Shown: positions 9,558-19,871 of the stretch, piece by piece
Position numbering within the stretch: the first letter of the stretch is position 1
Layout: each line of letters starts with the position of its first letter
Assembly: GCA_015068925.1 (NCBI GenBank)
Contig: SVJP01000003.1
Span: 1-48,708, forward strand
Direction: 5' to 3'
Length of the DNA: 48,708 bases
Origin: Oscillospiraceae bacterium
Lineage (GTDB): Bacteria > Bacillota > Clostridia > HGM11514
The notes under the pieces: generated by a model
The model's database searches: none
Seen by the model: only the letters and a program-made list of their open reading frames with translations
Told to the model about the DNA's origin: nothing
Program-made: the position numbers and the translations under genes

Positions 9558-10322
9558 CTATTTATTATTGTTAATAACTTCTTCTGCTAATGCTGTATAA
9601 CTTTCTGACCCTCTGGAATAGGGGTCATAGGCTATAATTGGTTGCCCATAGCTTGGTGCTTCACTTAAACGAACATTTCTTGGAATCACCGTTTGATATA
9701 CCTTTTTGGGGAAAAACTGCTTTACTTCCTCTGCAACCATCATAGATAAATTGGTCCTGGAATCGTACATAGTAAGTAAAATTCCTTCTATTTCTAACGT
9801 TTCATTCAATTGTTTTTTAATTGATTTTACTGTTTGCATCAATCGGCTTAAGCCTTCTAATGCATAATACTCACATTGTACAGGAATTAAAACACTGTCA
9901 GATGCCACCAATGCATTCACTGTCATCAAATTCAAGGACGGAGGACAATCAATTAATATATAATCATATTGGTTTTGCGCATCCTTCAATGCATTTTTTA
10001 ACATGAACTCACGTTTTTCCATAGAAACCAGCTCAATTTCTGCTCCGGCTAACTGAATATCAGAGGGAGATAGATATAATTCTCCAAATTCTGTCTGAAC
10101 AACGCTTTCTTCCATGGTTATTTCACCAATCAACACCTGATAAACAGTACTTTCCAGTTCCTCTGTGTCAATCCCTAAACCACTGGTTGCATTACCCTGA
10201 GGATCCAAATCAATTAAAAGCACTTTTTTCCCTTGTTGTTCCAGACAGGCACTCAAATTTACGGTAGTCGTTGTTTTGCCAACGCCCCCTTTTTGGTTTA
10301 CTACCGAAATAATTTTTGCCAT
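9558..10322 (-). CDS. parA: ParA/Soj ATPase
   Basis: Deviant Walker A NQKGGVGKTTT; start taken at MAKIISVVNQKGG (ORF track extends to 10349). Confidence 0.95.
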   Translation of the reverse strand: MAKIISVVNQKGGVGKTTTTVNLSACLEQQGKKVLLIDLDPQGNATSGLGIDTEELESTVYQVLIGEITMEESVVQTEFGELYLSPSDIQLAGAEIELVSMEKREFMLKNALKDAQNQYDYILIDCPPSLNLMTVNALVASDSVLIPVQCEYYALEGLSRLMQTVKSIKKQLNETLEIEGILLTMYDSRTNLSMMVAEEVKQFFPKKVYQTVIPRNVRLSEAPSYGQPIIAYDPYSRGSESYTALAEEVINNNK

Positions 10323-10332
10323 GGCTTCCTCC

Positions 10333-10650
10333 TTATTTTGTTTCATCAATTAAATCAATTCGATTATCCTGCGCAAATTTGCGGAATCCTTCTTTATACT
10401 CTTGATAAAATTCTTTGTTTTTCATCATAGTATATTCCACAGGCTGCGCATATTTCTTTAATTTCAAAACGATTTTTTCAGAAGGAATATTTTTAAATAA
10501 TTTTCTTTCTTCACAGGGCTCAAAAGAAATTTTCAAAAACTGATCATAAGGCAAATTCAAGATTTTCGGTGTTTCCTTTCCTAAATCATTCTTGAATACG
10601 GTTGCCAAAACCACTTCAGTTGAATCAAATTCTATTTTTTTCTTTGCCAT
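10333..10650 (-). CDS. Uncharacterised protein between parA and noc
   Basis: ~105 aa ORF in operon context; MAKKKIEFDS start preferred over the 10677 start. Confidence 0.6.
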   Translation of the reverse strand: MAKKKIEFDSTEVVLATVFKNDLGKETPKILNLPYDQFLKISFEPCEERKLFKNIPSEKIVLKLKKYAQPVEYTMMKNKEFYQEYKEGFRKFAQDNRIDLIDETK

Positions 10651-10726
10651 TTTATTTTCCTCCATAATAAATTTCACTAACGATATTTATTATAACACAC
10701 ATTACGACAAATTTCAATATATTTTT

Positions 10727-11590
10727 TCATGTTTCACGTGAAACATTTCTACTTTTTCCCGATTTAGGAATAATAATGGAATATTTTATGTAATCATCAT
10801 GATCTGTTTTTTCTGCTCGTGCCATCACGCCTGCTTGCTTCATAGAATCAATCGCCTTATTTATTGTATTAAAAAATACCCTTAAATCCTTTGTAAAACC
10901 TACTTTTGCTTCTCTTTTTTGTTGCATCTCTTTTTTCTGATAAGAAAGCAATGCTTTTTCCACTAATTTTTCTGTTTCCTGTACATTTAAATTGTGCTCA
11001 ATAATCTCACTCAAAAGATTTAGTTGAATCTCTTCATCCTGAAGGCGAAGTAATGCACGTGCATGGCGTTCAGATAATTTATGATAAATCAATTGTTTTC
11101 TTACAGATTCAGATAACCTCAATAATCTTAATTTATTTGCTATTGTTGACTGACTTTTTCCAACCCGATCCGCTATCATTTCCTGCGTCATTCCATGTTC
11201 ACGAATCAGAATCTCCATTGCCCTTGCTTCTTCCCAATAAGACAAATCACTTCGTTGCACATTTTCTATCAAAGATACTACCGCCACATCTCTTTCATTA
11301 AATTCCTTAATGATAACAGGAACCTCTTGCAATCCCGCCTGTTTTGCGGCTTTTAATCTTCTTTCTCCTGCAATAAGTTCAAATCCATCTTCCATTCTTC
11401 TAACCAATAGTGGCTGAAGAATCCCATATTGACGTATCGATAGACATAATTCATCAATAGAAGTTCGATCGAACACTCTGCGAGGTTGATTTGGATTTGG
11501 AAAAATTAACTCCACAGAAATATGATGTACCTTATCCTCTGTTTGTCCTGTAAATTGATCAAAAAAGTCGGTAAAATGAAAAATCGACAT
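10727..11590 (-). CDS. noc: Noc-like ParB paralogue (nucleoid occlusion protein)
   Basis: Second ParB-family protein in the rsmG-noc-parA-parB order typical of Firmicutes; ends ...KSRNVSRET. Start at MSIFHFTDFF. Confidence 0.85.
   Translation of the reverse strand: MSIFHFTDFFDQFTGQTEDKVHHISVELIFPNPNQPRRVFDRTSIDELCLSIRQYGILQPLLVRRMEDGFELIAGERRLKAAKQAGLQEVPVIIKEFNERDVAVVSLIENVQRSDLSYWEEARAMEILIREHGMTQEMIADRVGKSQSTIANKLRLLRLSESVRKQLIYHKLSERHARALLRLQDEEIQLNLLSEIIEHNLNVQETEKLVEKALLSYQKKEMQQKREAKVGFTKDLRVFFNTINKAIDSMKQAGVMARAEKTDHDDYIKYSIIIPKSGKSRNVSRET
10730..10745. promoter_or_regulatory. parS site embedded in the 3' end of the noc CDS
   Basis: TGTTTCACGTGAAACA; encodes the C-terminal NVSRET of noc. 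Confidence 0.92.
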
Positions 11591-11699
11591 CCCTTTCTCT
11601 CCTTTATCTCGGTATATTGTACTATTATTATACCATAGAAAATACATACATGGAGAAAAATTCGTTCGACTTTTCTAAAGAAATTTTAGTTGTTTTTCG

Positions 11700-12398
11700 T
11701 TAGGATAAGGGGTTTTTCGAGGGCATTCCTGCCTTCCGAGGGTATTTTTTTGGACTATTTTCAGATTTTTTCACAGAAATTACCGTATGACTGTCAATTG
11801 CAGTTGTCATAATATTCGGATGAGATCCTCCCAAAAGAGAAATCGCACCCTTTGCTTGATCTAATTCTGCTTGCCCTTGGCTTCCTTTCATGGCAATCCA
11901 ATAGCCTCCTTTTTTTACAAAAGGAAGACATAGTTCTGCCAAAACATTCATGGGAGCAACTGCTCTTGCAATTGCAATATCAAATTTTTCTCTGAATTCC
12001 GGCTTTTGTCCCGCATCCTCTGCTCGAGAGTGAACCAAAGAAATAGAATCAAGTCCCAATTGATTGATGACCTCTTCTAAGAAAAATAATCGTTTTTGTA
12101 AAGAATCTAATAGGACCATATTCAAAGATGGACATGCTATTTTTAACGGGATAGAAGGGAGACCTGCTCCGGTTCCGATATCAATTAACTTACCACTTTT
12201 CAACAACCCTGTTTCCAAGCACGTCAAGCTATCCACAAAATGTTTCTGAACAACTTCTTCCGGTTTAATGATGGCAGTCAGATTCATTTTTTGATTCCAT
12301 TCTTTTAATAATTCATAATAAAGTGCAAATTGATCAAGCTGATTTTCAGTTAACATAACATTAATTTTTTCTGCACAGCATTTCAATTGTTGTTTCAT
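11700..12398 (-). CDS. rsmG: 16S rRNA (guanine-N7)-methyltransferase RsmG
   Basis: KLIDIGTGAGLPSIPLKI; RARAVAPM-like region; location next to mnmG. Confidence 0.95.
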   Translation of the reverse strand: MKQQLKCCAEKINVMLTENQLDQFALYYELLKEWNQKMNLTAIIKPEEVVQKHFVDSLTCLETGLLKSGKLIDIGTGAGLPSIPLKIACPSLNMVLLDSLQKRLFFLEEVINQLGLDSISLVHSRAEDAGQKPEFREKFDIAIARAVAPMNVLAELCLPFVKKGGYWIAMKGSQGQAELDQAKGAISLLGGSHPNIMTTAIDSHTVISVKKSENSPKKYPRKAGMPSKNPLS

Positions 12399-12399
12399 A

Positions 12400-14259
12400 T
12401 TATTTACTCAAATATACCATCAATACCGCTAAGTCTGCAGACGAAACACCTGAGATTCTGGAAGCCTGACCCAAAGATTCCGGTCTTATTTGATCTAATT
12501 TTTGGCGTGCTTCCAATCGCAATCCATAAATTTGATGGTAATCTATCTCCTGTGGAATTTTTTTACTTTCCATTTTCAAAAACTGTTCTACTTGTTGTTT
12601 TTGTTTTTCAATATATCCTTGATATTTGATAGAAATATTGACTTGTTCTGTTACGTCAACCGGCAAAACAGGCCGTTCAAAGTCCGCGAATTGCAAATCA
12701 TCATAAGTAACACTCGGTCTGCGAATTAAGGCTGCCAATCGAATTCCGGTTGATAGAGGTGTTTCTCCCTTTTCCTCAAGATACTGATTTAATTCTTTTG
12801 ACGGAGGGAGAGTTGTTGCTTCACAGCGCTTGATTTCTTGCTCTATTAACCGTTGTTTTTCGCAAAACTCCTCATATCGAATCTTTGAAATCAGCCCAAT
12901 TTCGTACCCCAATGGAGTCAATCTTGCATCTGCATTATCCTGTCTTAACAACAATCGATATTCCGAACGAGCTGTCATCATTCGATAGGGTTCTCGTGTT
13001 CCTTTGGTCACCAAATCATCAATTAATGTTCCGATATATCCTTGACTTCTATCAATGACAACAGGATCTTTTCCTTGAATTTTTCTTGCAGCATTGATTC
13101 CAGCAACCAAACCTTGTGCTGCTGCCTCTTCGTAGCCAGAGGAACCGTTAAATTGCCCTGCTCCATATAATCCGCTGATTTTTTTTACTTCTAATGTAGG
13201 TTTTAATTGAAGAGGATTGATACAATCATATTCAATTGCATATCCCGTTCTCATAACTTTTACATTTTCTAACCCGGGAACAGACCTTAAAAAACTGAGC
13301 TGAACATCTTCAGGTAAGCTACTTGACATTCCTTGGACATACATTTCCTTCGTATTAAGCCCTGTTGGTTCAATAAATAATTGATGCCGCTCTTTATCGG
13401 GAAATCTCATCACTTTATCTTCAATAGATGGGCAGTATCGGGGACCAACTCCTTCTATTTGTCCGGAATAGAGAGGGGAACGATGAATATTTTCACGAAT
13501 AATATCATGGGTTTTTTGATTGGTATATGTTAACCAGCAAGACATTTTATTTTCCAATTTTTCTTTGGTCGAAAAAGAAAAGGGAACAATCTCATCATCA
13601 CCCTTTTGTTCTTCCATTTTTGAAGTATCAACACTGTCAAAATGAACTCTTGCAGGGGTACCTGTTTTAAATCTCATTAATTCGATTCCTTGATCAATCA
13701 AGCATTGACTTAATTTTGTCGCTGCGAACATTCCGTCAGGTCCACCTGTATAAAAAACATCACCAATAATAATTCTTCCCTGGAGATAGGTTCCGCTGGC
13801 GATAATCACCGCTTTTACCGTAAATTCAGCACCTAAATGGGTCACAACACTTTTTACTTTATCATCCTCAAATAAAATTTTTGTTATTTCGCTTTGCTTA
13901 ATATCAATATTTGGCTCTTGTTCCAGCCTCTTTTTCATTTCTTCCTGATATTTTCTTCGGTCAGCTTGAGCACGAAGAGAATGAACCGCAGGACCCTTTC
14001 CTCTGTTTAACATACGGGACTGCAAAAATGTTTTGTCTATGACGCGACCCATTTCACCGCCTAAAGCATCAATCTCTCTAACCAAATGTCCTTTTGAAGT
14101 ACCGCCAATACGAGGATTACATGGTAGATTTGCAATAGCATCTAAATTCATGGTAAACAAAGCAACACTGCATCCCAGTCTTGCTCCTGCAAAAGCAGCT
14201 TCACATCCTGCATGACCTGCACCGATAACGGCGATATCGTATTCTCCTCCATGATACAT
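12400..14259 (-). CDS. mnmG: tRNA uridine 5-carboxymethylaminomethyl modification protein MnmG (GidA)
   Basis: [39 protein letters not shown]. Confidence 0.97.
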   Translation of the reverse strand: MYHGGEYDIAVIGAGHAGCEAAFAGARLGCSVALFTMNLDAIANLPCNPRIGGTSKGHLVREIDALGGEMGRVIDKTFLQSRMLNRGKGPAVHSLRAQADRRKYQEEMKKRLEQEPNIDIKQSEITKILFEDDKVKSVVTHLGAEFTVKAVIIASGTYLQGRIIIGDVFYTGGPDGMFAATKLSQCLIDQGIELMRFKTGTPARVHFDSVDTSKMEEQKGDDEIVPFSFSTKEKLENKMSCWLTYTNQKTHDIIRENIHRSPLYSGQIEGVGPRYCPSIEDKVMRFPDKERHQLFIEPTGLNTKEMYVQGMSSSLPEDVQLSFLRSVPGLENVKVMRTGYAIEYDCINPLQLKPTLEVKKISGLYGAGQFNGSSGYEEAAAQGLVAGINAARKIQGKDPVVIDRSQGYIGTLIDDLVTKGTREPYRMMTARSEYRLLLRQDNADARLTPLGYEIGLISKIRYEEFCEKQRLIEQEIKRCEATTLPPSKELNQYLEEKGETPLSTGIRLAALIRRPSVTYDDLQFADFERPVLPVDVTEQVNISIKYQGYIEKQKQQVEQFLKMESKKIPQEIDYHQIYGLRLEARQKLDQIRPESLGQASRISGVSSADLAVLMVYLSK

Positions 14260-14271
14260 GGCTTTTCACTC

Positions 14272-15618
14272 CTACTTTCCTACACAAAAATCAGCAAAAA
14301 TATGTTTTACCGTTTCTTCACTGACTTCCAATCCTGTAATTTGTCCTAAATAACGGCAGGCATCTGTCAAATCAATCGAAATCAAATCCAATGGCATTTC
14401 TCTACCAGACAAAGCCTCATTAATGCTTAACAACGCCTGTTCCAAACACTGTTTATGTCTCAAATTATTAATAAAAGGAGATTGTGATAACTCCCTTTCC
14501 TCTGTTACAGCAACATGATAAATTGCGTCATACAAGGCTTCTATTCCTTCTCCTGTTTTACATGAAATAGAAAGAACATCCTTTTCCAGCTCAAACTTTG
14601 ATGGCAAATCTCCTTTATTTTTTAAATATATTACCTGTCTTCCTTCCACTAAGTTAAAAATTTCTTTATCATTTTCATCCAAAGGACGGGATCCATCCAA
14701 AACAAAGAGAATTAAATCACTTTTCGGAATCAATTCTTTACTTTTTTCCACACCGATTTTTTCTACTGTATCCTCTGTCCGGCGAATTCCTGCCGTATCA
14801 ATCAATTGAATTGGAACACCTTTAATTTCCAATTCGTCTTCTATCACATCTCTTGTTGTGCCTTCAATATCTGTTACAATTGCTTTCTTTTCCTTTAACA
14901 AACAATTCAAAAGGGAAGATTTTCCAGCATTGGTTTTTCCAATAATCAATGTATTTAATCCTGTTTTTAAAATTCTTCCCCTTTCAAATTCTTTTAATAA
15001 TTGAATAATTTCTGTTTTGATACTTTCAAGCTCTTGAAAAAATTGGTCTTTTTCCCATTCTTCTATTTCCTCATCAGGAAAGTCAATCACCGCTAATATT
15101 TTAGCATTGATTGCTACAATTTTTTCTCTCAATCCGTTAATTTTCTCAGAAATTCCACCTATCAATTGTCCTGCTGATTGATATACCGCACTTTCAGAAC
15201 CTGAATTAATCAGATCAATCACAGCTTCTGCCTGAGATAAATCCATTTTCCCATTTAAAAAGGCACGTTTTGAAAATTCTCCCCGTTCTGCATTTCTTGC
15301 TCCAGCACGAAGAACTGATTCCAAAACCATTAAAGTATTTTTTACACCGCCGTGACAAGAAATTTCTACCGTATTTTCACCGGTAAAGGAGGCAGGAGCA
15401 CGAAACACACCGCATACAACCTGGTCAATGACGGTTTCTCCCTGTCTGATGTTTCCATATACCATCTGATATCCTGAAATATCACTTAACTTTTTATTTC
15501 CATCGAATATTTTATCACAAATAGAAATCGCATCTTTTCCACTTACTCTGATAACTGAGATTGCTCCTTTTCCGGAGGGAGTAGAAATTGCAGCTATTGT
15601 ATCCTCTGTATACATCAT
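14272..15618 (-). CDS. mnmE: tRNA modification GTPase MnmE (TrmE)
   Basis: DTIAAISTPSGKGAISVIRVSG; G-domain GKTNAGKSSLLN; C-terminal FCVGK. Start at MMYTED (ORF track extends to 15672). Confidence 0.97.
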   Translation of the reverse strand: MMYTEDTIAAISTPSGKGAISVIRVSGKDAISICDKIFDGNKKLSDISGYQMVYGNIRQGETVIDQVVCGVFRAPASFTGENTVEISCHGGVKNTLMVLESVLRAGARNAERGEFSKRAFLNGKMDLSQAEAVIDLINSGSESAVYQSAGQLIGGISEKINGLREKIVAINAKILAVIDFPDEEIEEWEKDQFFQELESIKTEIIQLLKEFERGRILKTGLNTLIIGKTNAGKSSLLNCLLKEKKAIVTDIEGTTRDVIEDELEIKGVPIQLIDTAGIRRTEDTVEKIGVEKSKELIPKSDLILFVLDGSRPLDENDKEIFNLVEGRQVIYLKNKGDLPSKFELEKDVLSISCKTGEGIEALYDAIYHVAVTEERELSQSPFINNLRHKQCLEQALLSINEALSGREMPLDLISIDLTDACRYLGQITGLEVSEETVKHIFADFCVGK

Positions 15619-15683
15619 TTTCCTTGACCTCCTTATCTTAAAATGGCGAGGAATCAATGATTTCCTCGCCAATTCTTTTTTTC

Positions 15684-16445
15684 TTATCCTTCTTCCGATT
15701 GAACAGGACGTCTATAACTCCGACGGTTATAATTATTATTCCTCTTAATTGCATTTTTCGGACTAATAATAATTTTTCTGTTCGGTTCTTCCCCTACGCT
15801 GTAAGTATGAATCATATCATCTTCCTGCAATGCGGAATGAATCACTTTCCGTTCATAAGCATTCATTGGTTCCAAAGCAACATTTTTTCTGTTTTTCTTT
15901 GCCTTTTCTGCCAACCGAATAGCTAAATTCTGTAATGTTTTTTCTCTTTCACTTCTGTAATTTTCTGTATCAATCGAAATCTTATAATAATCTTCGGAAG
16001 ATTTGTTAACAGCCAATGTTGTTAAATACTGCAGAGCATCTAAAGTTTCTCCTCTTCTACCGATTACTGCTCCCATTTCTTCTCCGGAAAGATTAATTTT
16101 AATCTCTTTTTCTCCGATGTTACAATCAATATTCACATCCAAATTCATTTGTTCAAACACACTGTTTAAAAATTCTTTTGCGCGTTTATCAGCATCCCCA
16201 TTTATTTCTGTTTTTACAACAGGGGAAGTTTCTTTTTTCTTTTCTTTTTTTTCAGGATTTTCCTCTTGTTCTTCCAATGCTGTCAATTTTACCTTTGCGG
16301 GTTTACTACCTAAACCAAAAAATCCGCTTTTTTCTTTTTCTAAAATCTCTACAGTAACATCTTCTGCTTCCAGTCCCAATACTTCCAGACCTAATTTTAT
16401 TGCTTCTTCAACTGTTTTTGCTTCTTGTTCAATCTGCTTTCTCAT
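15684..16445 (-). CDS. jag: RNA-binding protein Jag/KhpB (Jag-N, KH, R3H)
   Basis: Jag-N (TVEEAIKLGLEVLGLEAEDVTVEILEKEKSGFFGLGSKPAKV), KH (GAVIGRRGETLDALQYL), R3H region. Confidence 0.93.
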   Translation of the reverse strand: MRKQIEQEAKTVEEAIKLGLEVLGLEAEDVTVEILEKEKSGFFGLGSKPAKVKLTALEEQEENPEKKEKKKETSPVVKTEINGDADKRAKEFLNSVFEQMNLDVNIDCNIGEKEIKINLSGEEMGAVIGRRGETLDALQYLTTLAVNKSSEDYYKISIDTENYRSEREKTLQNLAIRLAEKAKKNRKNVALEPMNAYERKVIHSALQEDDMIHTYSVGEEPNRKIIISPKNAIKRNNNYNRRSYRRPVQSEEG

Positions 16446-17320
16446 ATTACCTCACCGTCTTTCTTTTTCGACGAAATTTTTTCTTTAATTAATTTTTTAT
16501 TAAACCATACTTGCTGCAAAATAGACAACACATTATTGATAATCCAATATAATCCCACACCGGAAGGCATCAGAAAACAAAAATACCCTGTCATAAGAGG
16601 CATGATGGTCATCATGCTTTTACTCATAGATGCCGCATTATCATCAGCAGAACCGGTATTTGGTTGAGTCCATGTTGTAATTTTACTTGTCAAATAGGTT
16701 GTAACCATTGCTAAGACAGGAATAATCCATAAAACTGAAAATTCTGCCAATTGCGGTCTTGATGCCAAATCCAATCCTAAAAAATTAAAATCAATTGTCA
16801 TAATTCCTTCAGGAAGAATATCTCCCAATTTATTTACAACCTCGGGAGTAATTTGATTCGCAATTTCTATTTCTTTTGTCATCAAAACATTTTTATTGGC
16901 GACATCAATATCTAATTTTAAAGCTTCTACAATTTTGATAATTGTTTCTGTACCCAGTCCCATAATATAAGTCATGGGTTGGTTAATCACACGATATAAT
17001 GCAAAAATAATAGGAAACTGTATCAGCATAGGCAAACATCCTGCTGTGGGATTAACATTGTATTTTTCATACAGCTTCATAGTTTCTTTTTGCAATTTTT
17101 CTTTATCATTTTTATACTTTTTATTTAATTGAGCCAATTCCGGCTGAATCAAACGCATTTGTTCCATTGATTTTTGTTGCTTAATATTCAACGGAAAAAT
17201 CAACAATTTCATTAAAATTGAAAACAAAATAATAGCCAGGCCGTAATTATTTACTAATTGATAAATAAATTTTAATACGGGACCCAGCACAGGCGCTAAA
17301 AACGCCAACGCATTCATCAT
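16442..17320 (-). CDS. yidC: Membrane protein insertase YidC
   Basis: YidC/Oxa1 core (GLAIILFSILMKLLIFPLNIKQQKSMEQMRLIQPELAQLNKKYKNDKEK). Confidence 0.95.
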   Translation of the reverse strand: MMNALAFLAPVLGPVLKFIYQLVNNYGLAIILFSILMKLLIFPLNIKQQKSMEQMRLIQPELAQLNKKYKNDKEKLQKETMKLYEKYNVNPTAGCLPMLIQFPIIFALYRVINQPMTYIMGLGTETIIKIVEALKLDIDVANKNVLMTKEIEIANQITPEVVNKLGDILPEGIMTIDFNFLGLDLASRPQLAEFSVLWIIPVLAMVTTYLTSKITTWTQPNTGSADDNAASMSKSMMTIMPLMTGYFCFLMPSGVGLYWIINNVLSILQQVWFNKKLIKEKISSKKKDGEVI

Positions 17321-17338
17321 AAATCTTTTGCCTCCTAC

Positions 17339-17551
17339 TTACTTGACAGGGTCATATCCTCCCTTACAAAAAGGGTTACATCTTACAATCCGCTTGATTG
17401 CCATCCATCCTCCCCTTACTGCACCGTATTTTTCCACAGCTTCTATGGCATACGACGAACACGTCGGATAAAACCGACAGCAAGGTTTTTTCAAAGGAGA
17501 AAGATAGTTCTGATAAAATCTGATGCTCTTTATCATTATTTTTTTCATCAT
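17339..17551 (-). CDS. yidD: Membrane protein insertion efficiency factor YidD
   Basis: [60 protein letters not shown]. Confidence 0.96.
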   Translation of the reverse strand: MMKKIMIKSIRFYQNYLSPLKKPCCRFYPTCSSYAIEAVEKYGAVRGGWMAIKRIVRCNPFCKGGYDPVK

Positions 17552-17886
17552 TTTTTTTCCAAATCACAAGAAGAAAGTAAAGAAAGAAGAGAAGAACGAA
17601 TTTGATAAAAATCCGCCTCTGCCGCTTTTGAGCGCGCAACAATCACAAAATCATACCCTTTTATCACTTTTTCTTCGTTTATCCTATAATTTTCTTTAAT
17701 TAATCTTCTGATACGATTTCTTACAACAGCGGTTCCAACTTTTTTACTCACTGTTATTCCAAGGTGATTCTCTGTTCCGCGATTTTTCCTGTAATAAAGA
17801 ACTAAATACTTGTCCGCTTTCGATTTTGCCGAACGATACATTCTGCGAAACTGAAAATTTCTGTTCAATGACGTTGTATACCGCAT
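17548..17886 (-). CDS. rnpA: Ribonuclease P protein component
   Basis: RNase P protein signature [13 protein letters not shown]; overlaps yidD start. Confidence 0.94.
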   Translation of the reverse strand: MRYTTSLNRNFQFRRMYRSAKSKADKYLVLYYRKNRGTENHLGITVSKKVGTAVVRNRIRRLIKENYRINEEKVIKGYDFVIVARSKAAEADFYQIRSSLLSLLSSCDLEKK

Positions 17887-17962
17887 ACCTATCTCCCTAC
17901 CGAGGAAGGAAAAAAGACCACTCGGGTGGTCTTTTGATAATCCCCCGCTAATGCTTCTGCCA

Positions 17963-18097
17963 TTATGCAGACAGCTTTGCTCTACCCTTCAGTCTTCTAC
18001 GAGCCAGCACCTTTCTGCCGTTTGCAGTTCTCATTCTTTTTCTGAAGCCGTGCTCTTTGCTTCTCTGACGCTTTTTGGGTTGATATGTTCTTTTCAT
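17963..18097 (-). CDS. rpmH: 50S ribosomal protein L34 (not in the supplied ORF track)
   Basis: Translated by eye: [44 protein letters not shown]. Confidence 0.97.
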   Translation of the reverse strand: MKRTYQPKKRQRSKEHGFRKRMRTANGRKVLARRRLKGRAKLSA

Positions 18098-18166
18098 CTA
18101 TGACTACACCTCCTCGCAAAAAATAAACAAACCAAAATTCCCTTTATAAAAAGGGATACAAAATTG

Positions 18167-18196
18167 ATTATACTTTATTTTATAGGCATTTGTCAA
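18167..18196 (-). promoter_or_regulatory. Sigma-A-type promoter for the rpmH operon
   Basis: Minus strand TTGACA (rc of 18191-18196) - N18 - TATAAT (rc of 18167-18172). Confidence 0.75.
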
Positions 18197-18267
18197 TACA
18201 ATTTTAAAAAAAATTTGCTAAAAATGAAAAAAATTTTTATTTTATCATCTTTTTCTGATATTTTTTC

Positions 18268-18296
18268 TTGCAAATTATTCATTTTTTTGATATAAT
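18268..18296 (+). promoter_or_regulatory. Sigma-A-type promoter for dnaA
   Basis: TTGCAA (18268-18273) - N17 - TATAAT (18291-18296). Confidence 0.75.
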
Positions 18297-18352
18297 AGTA
18301 AGGGTATGTTATATTTATTAATACTTAATTATATAGATTGGGGTGAGTTACG

Positions 18353-19663
18353 ACGGATATTCATAAAATATGGGAACGAGCATTGTCTATTTTAAAAGAT
18401 GAGGTTTCTGAAATTGCTTACAAAACATGGTTTGCAACCTTATCTCCTTTAGAATTCAAAAACCAAGTATTTTTACTTTCAGCTCCGAATGATATTCACA
18501 AAAATATGATAACCGGAAAGTACCTTCCCCTTTTACTGAATGCATTAGAAATGGCATCGGATCAGGAACTCCAATTAGAAATTATTCTTCAAGAAGAATA
18601 TATTCCTAATGTACAAACCCAAAAGCGTCATTTAAATTCAAAACTGAATCCGAGATATACATTTGAAGAATTCGTAGTAGGGGAAAATAACAAGTATGCT
18701 CATGCAGCTTGTCTTGCAGTTGCGGAAAATCCCGCAAAAATTTACAATCCTTTATTCCTTTACGGAAATTCCGGCTTAGGAAAAACCCATCTGATTCATT
18801 CTGTTGGTCATTATATCACAGAAAATAATCCTGACGCAAAGGTAATGTATGTTGCAAGTGAGAAATTTACCAATGATTTAATCAATGCGATTAAAGACGG
18901 AAGAACGGAAGAATTCAGAAGTATTTACCGTTATGTAGATGTTTTGATGATTGATGATATTCATTTTATTTCAGGTAAAGTCAGAGCACAGGAAGAACTA
19001 TTCCATTGTTTCAACACTTTGTATGAAGCAAATAAACAATTGATTTTTACCAGTGACCGTCCTCCAAAAGAAATTGCTGTTTTGGAAGAAAGAATTAAAA
19101 CCCGGTTTGAGAGCGGTCTGTTGATGGATTTGCAACCTCCCGATTTTGAAACAAGAGTTGCTATCTTAAGAAAAAAAGCACAATCAAACAATATTGAAAT
19201 TCCAGATAATATTATTGATTTGGTTGCTAACACCATTAAATCCAATATCAGAGAATTGGAAGGTGTTTTAAAACGAATTCATGTGATGAAAACCTTGTCT
19301 CATGAACCTATTACAGAAGATAAAGTAACAGATATTTTGCGAGATTTCTTTTATGGTGGAGACGATGTTGTCCTTTCCAATCAGGAAGTTTTGAAAGAGG
19401 TTTCTCGTTATTTTGATATTCCGCAGGAAGAAATTCTTTCCAAAAAAAGAACAAAAGAAATTGCCTATGTTCGCCAAATAGCGATGTATCTTTGTCGGGA
19501 AATTGTTGGAGATTCACTAAAAGAAGTTGGGAACTTTTTTGGAAAAAAAGACCATTCAACGGTTTTACATGCCTGTGACAAAATAGAGGCAGAAATGAAA
19601 AAAGATATTGAACTGCAAAATCAGATTGTTGATTTAACAAAAAATATCAAACACGGAAATTGA
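18353..19663 (+). CDS. dnaA: Chromosomal replication initiator DnaA (5' end uncertain; ORF track begins at TTG 18383)
   Basis: AAA+ domain (NPLFLYGNSGLGKTHLIHSVG), box-binding region (KKDHSTVLHACDKIE). In-frame upstream codons encode TDIHKIWERA, matching the conserved DnaA N-terminus, but lack ATG/GTG/TTG. Confidence 0.95.
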   Translation, partial: TDIHKIWERALSILKDEVSEIAYKTWFATLSPLEFKNQVFLLSAPNDIHKNMITGKYLPLLLNALEMASDQELQLEIILQEEYIPNVQTQKRHLNSKLNPRYTFEEFVVGENNKYAHAACLAVAENPAKIYNPLFLYGNSGLGKTHLIHSVGHYITENNPDAKVMYVASEKFTNDLINAIKDGRTEEFRSIYRYVDVLMIDDIHFISGKVRAQEELFHCFNTLYEANKQLIFTSDRPPKEIAVLEERIKTRFESGLLMDLQPPDFETRVAILRKKAQSNNIEIPDNIIDLVANTIKSNIRELEGVLKRIHVMKTLSHEPITEDKVTDILRDFFYGGDDVVLSNQEVLKEVSRYFDIPQEEILSKKRTKEIAYVRQIAMYLCREIVGDSLKEVGNFFGKKDHSTVLHACDKIEAEMKKDIELQNQIVDLTKNIKHGN

Positions 19664-19664
19664 C

Positions 19665-19826
19665 TTATCCACAAAGTTTTTCACAATTGTGGAGGAATAA
19701 CTTGTGGACAACTCATCCTCAAAAAAAGTTATTCTTTTTTATCAACAGAAGGTGTGAATGAGTTTTATACGTAATCATGGACTTTTCTTTTCTTTTCCAC
19801 AAATCCACAACTTCTACTACTACTAT
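19665..19826 (+). other. oriC: Origin of replication (oriC) with DnaA boxes and DnaA-trio
   Basis: TTATCCACA 19665-19673; TTGTCCACA (minus) 19703-19711; TTATCAACA 19739-19747; TTTTCCACA 19793-19801 and AAATCCACA 19801-19809, followed by CTACTACTACTAT 19814-19826 then an AT-rich stretch. Confidence 0.85.
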
Positions 19827-19871
19827 TTTAAAATTTATTTATTCTTTTACTCAATAAAGGAGAAAAAGCTT

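Noticed and set aside
19758-19871. ORF-track 5' extension of dnaN
   Set aside because: It runs through DnaA boxes and the DnaA-trio, and the peptide (HGLFFSFPQIHNFYYYYFKIYLFFYS) is unlike DnaN. ATG 19872 has an RBS and starts the conserved protein.
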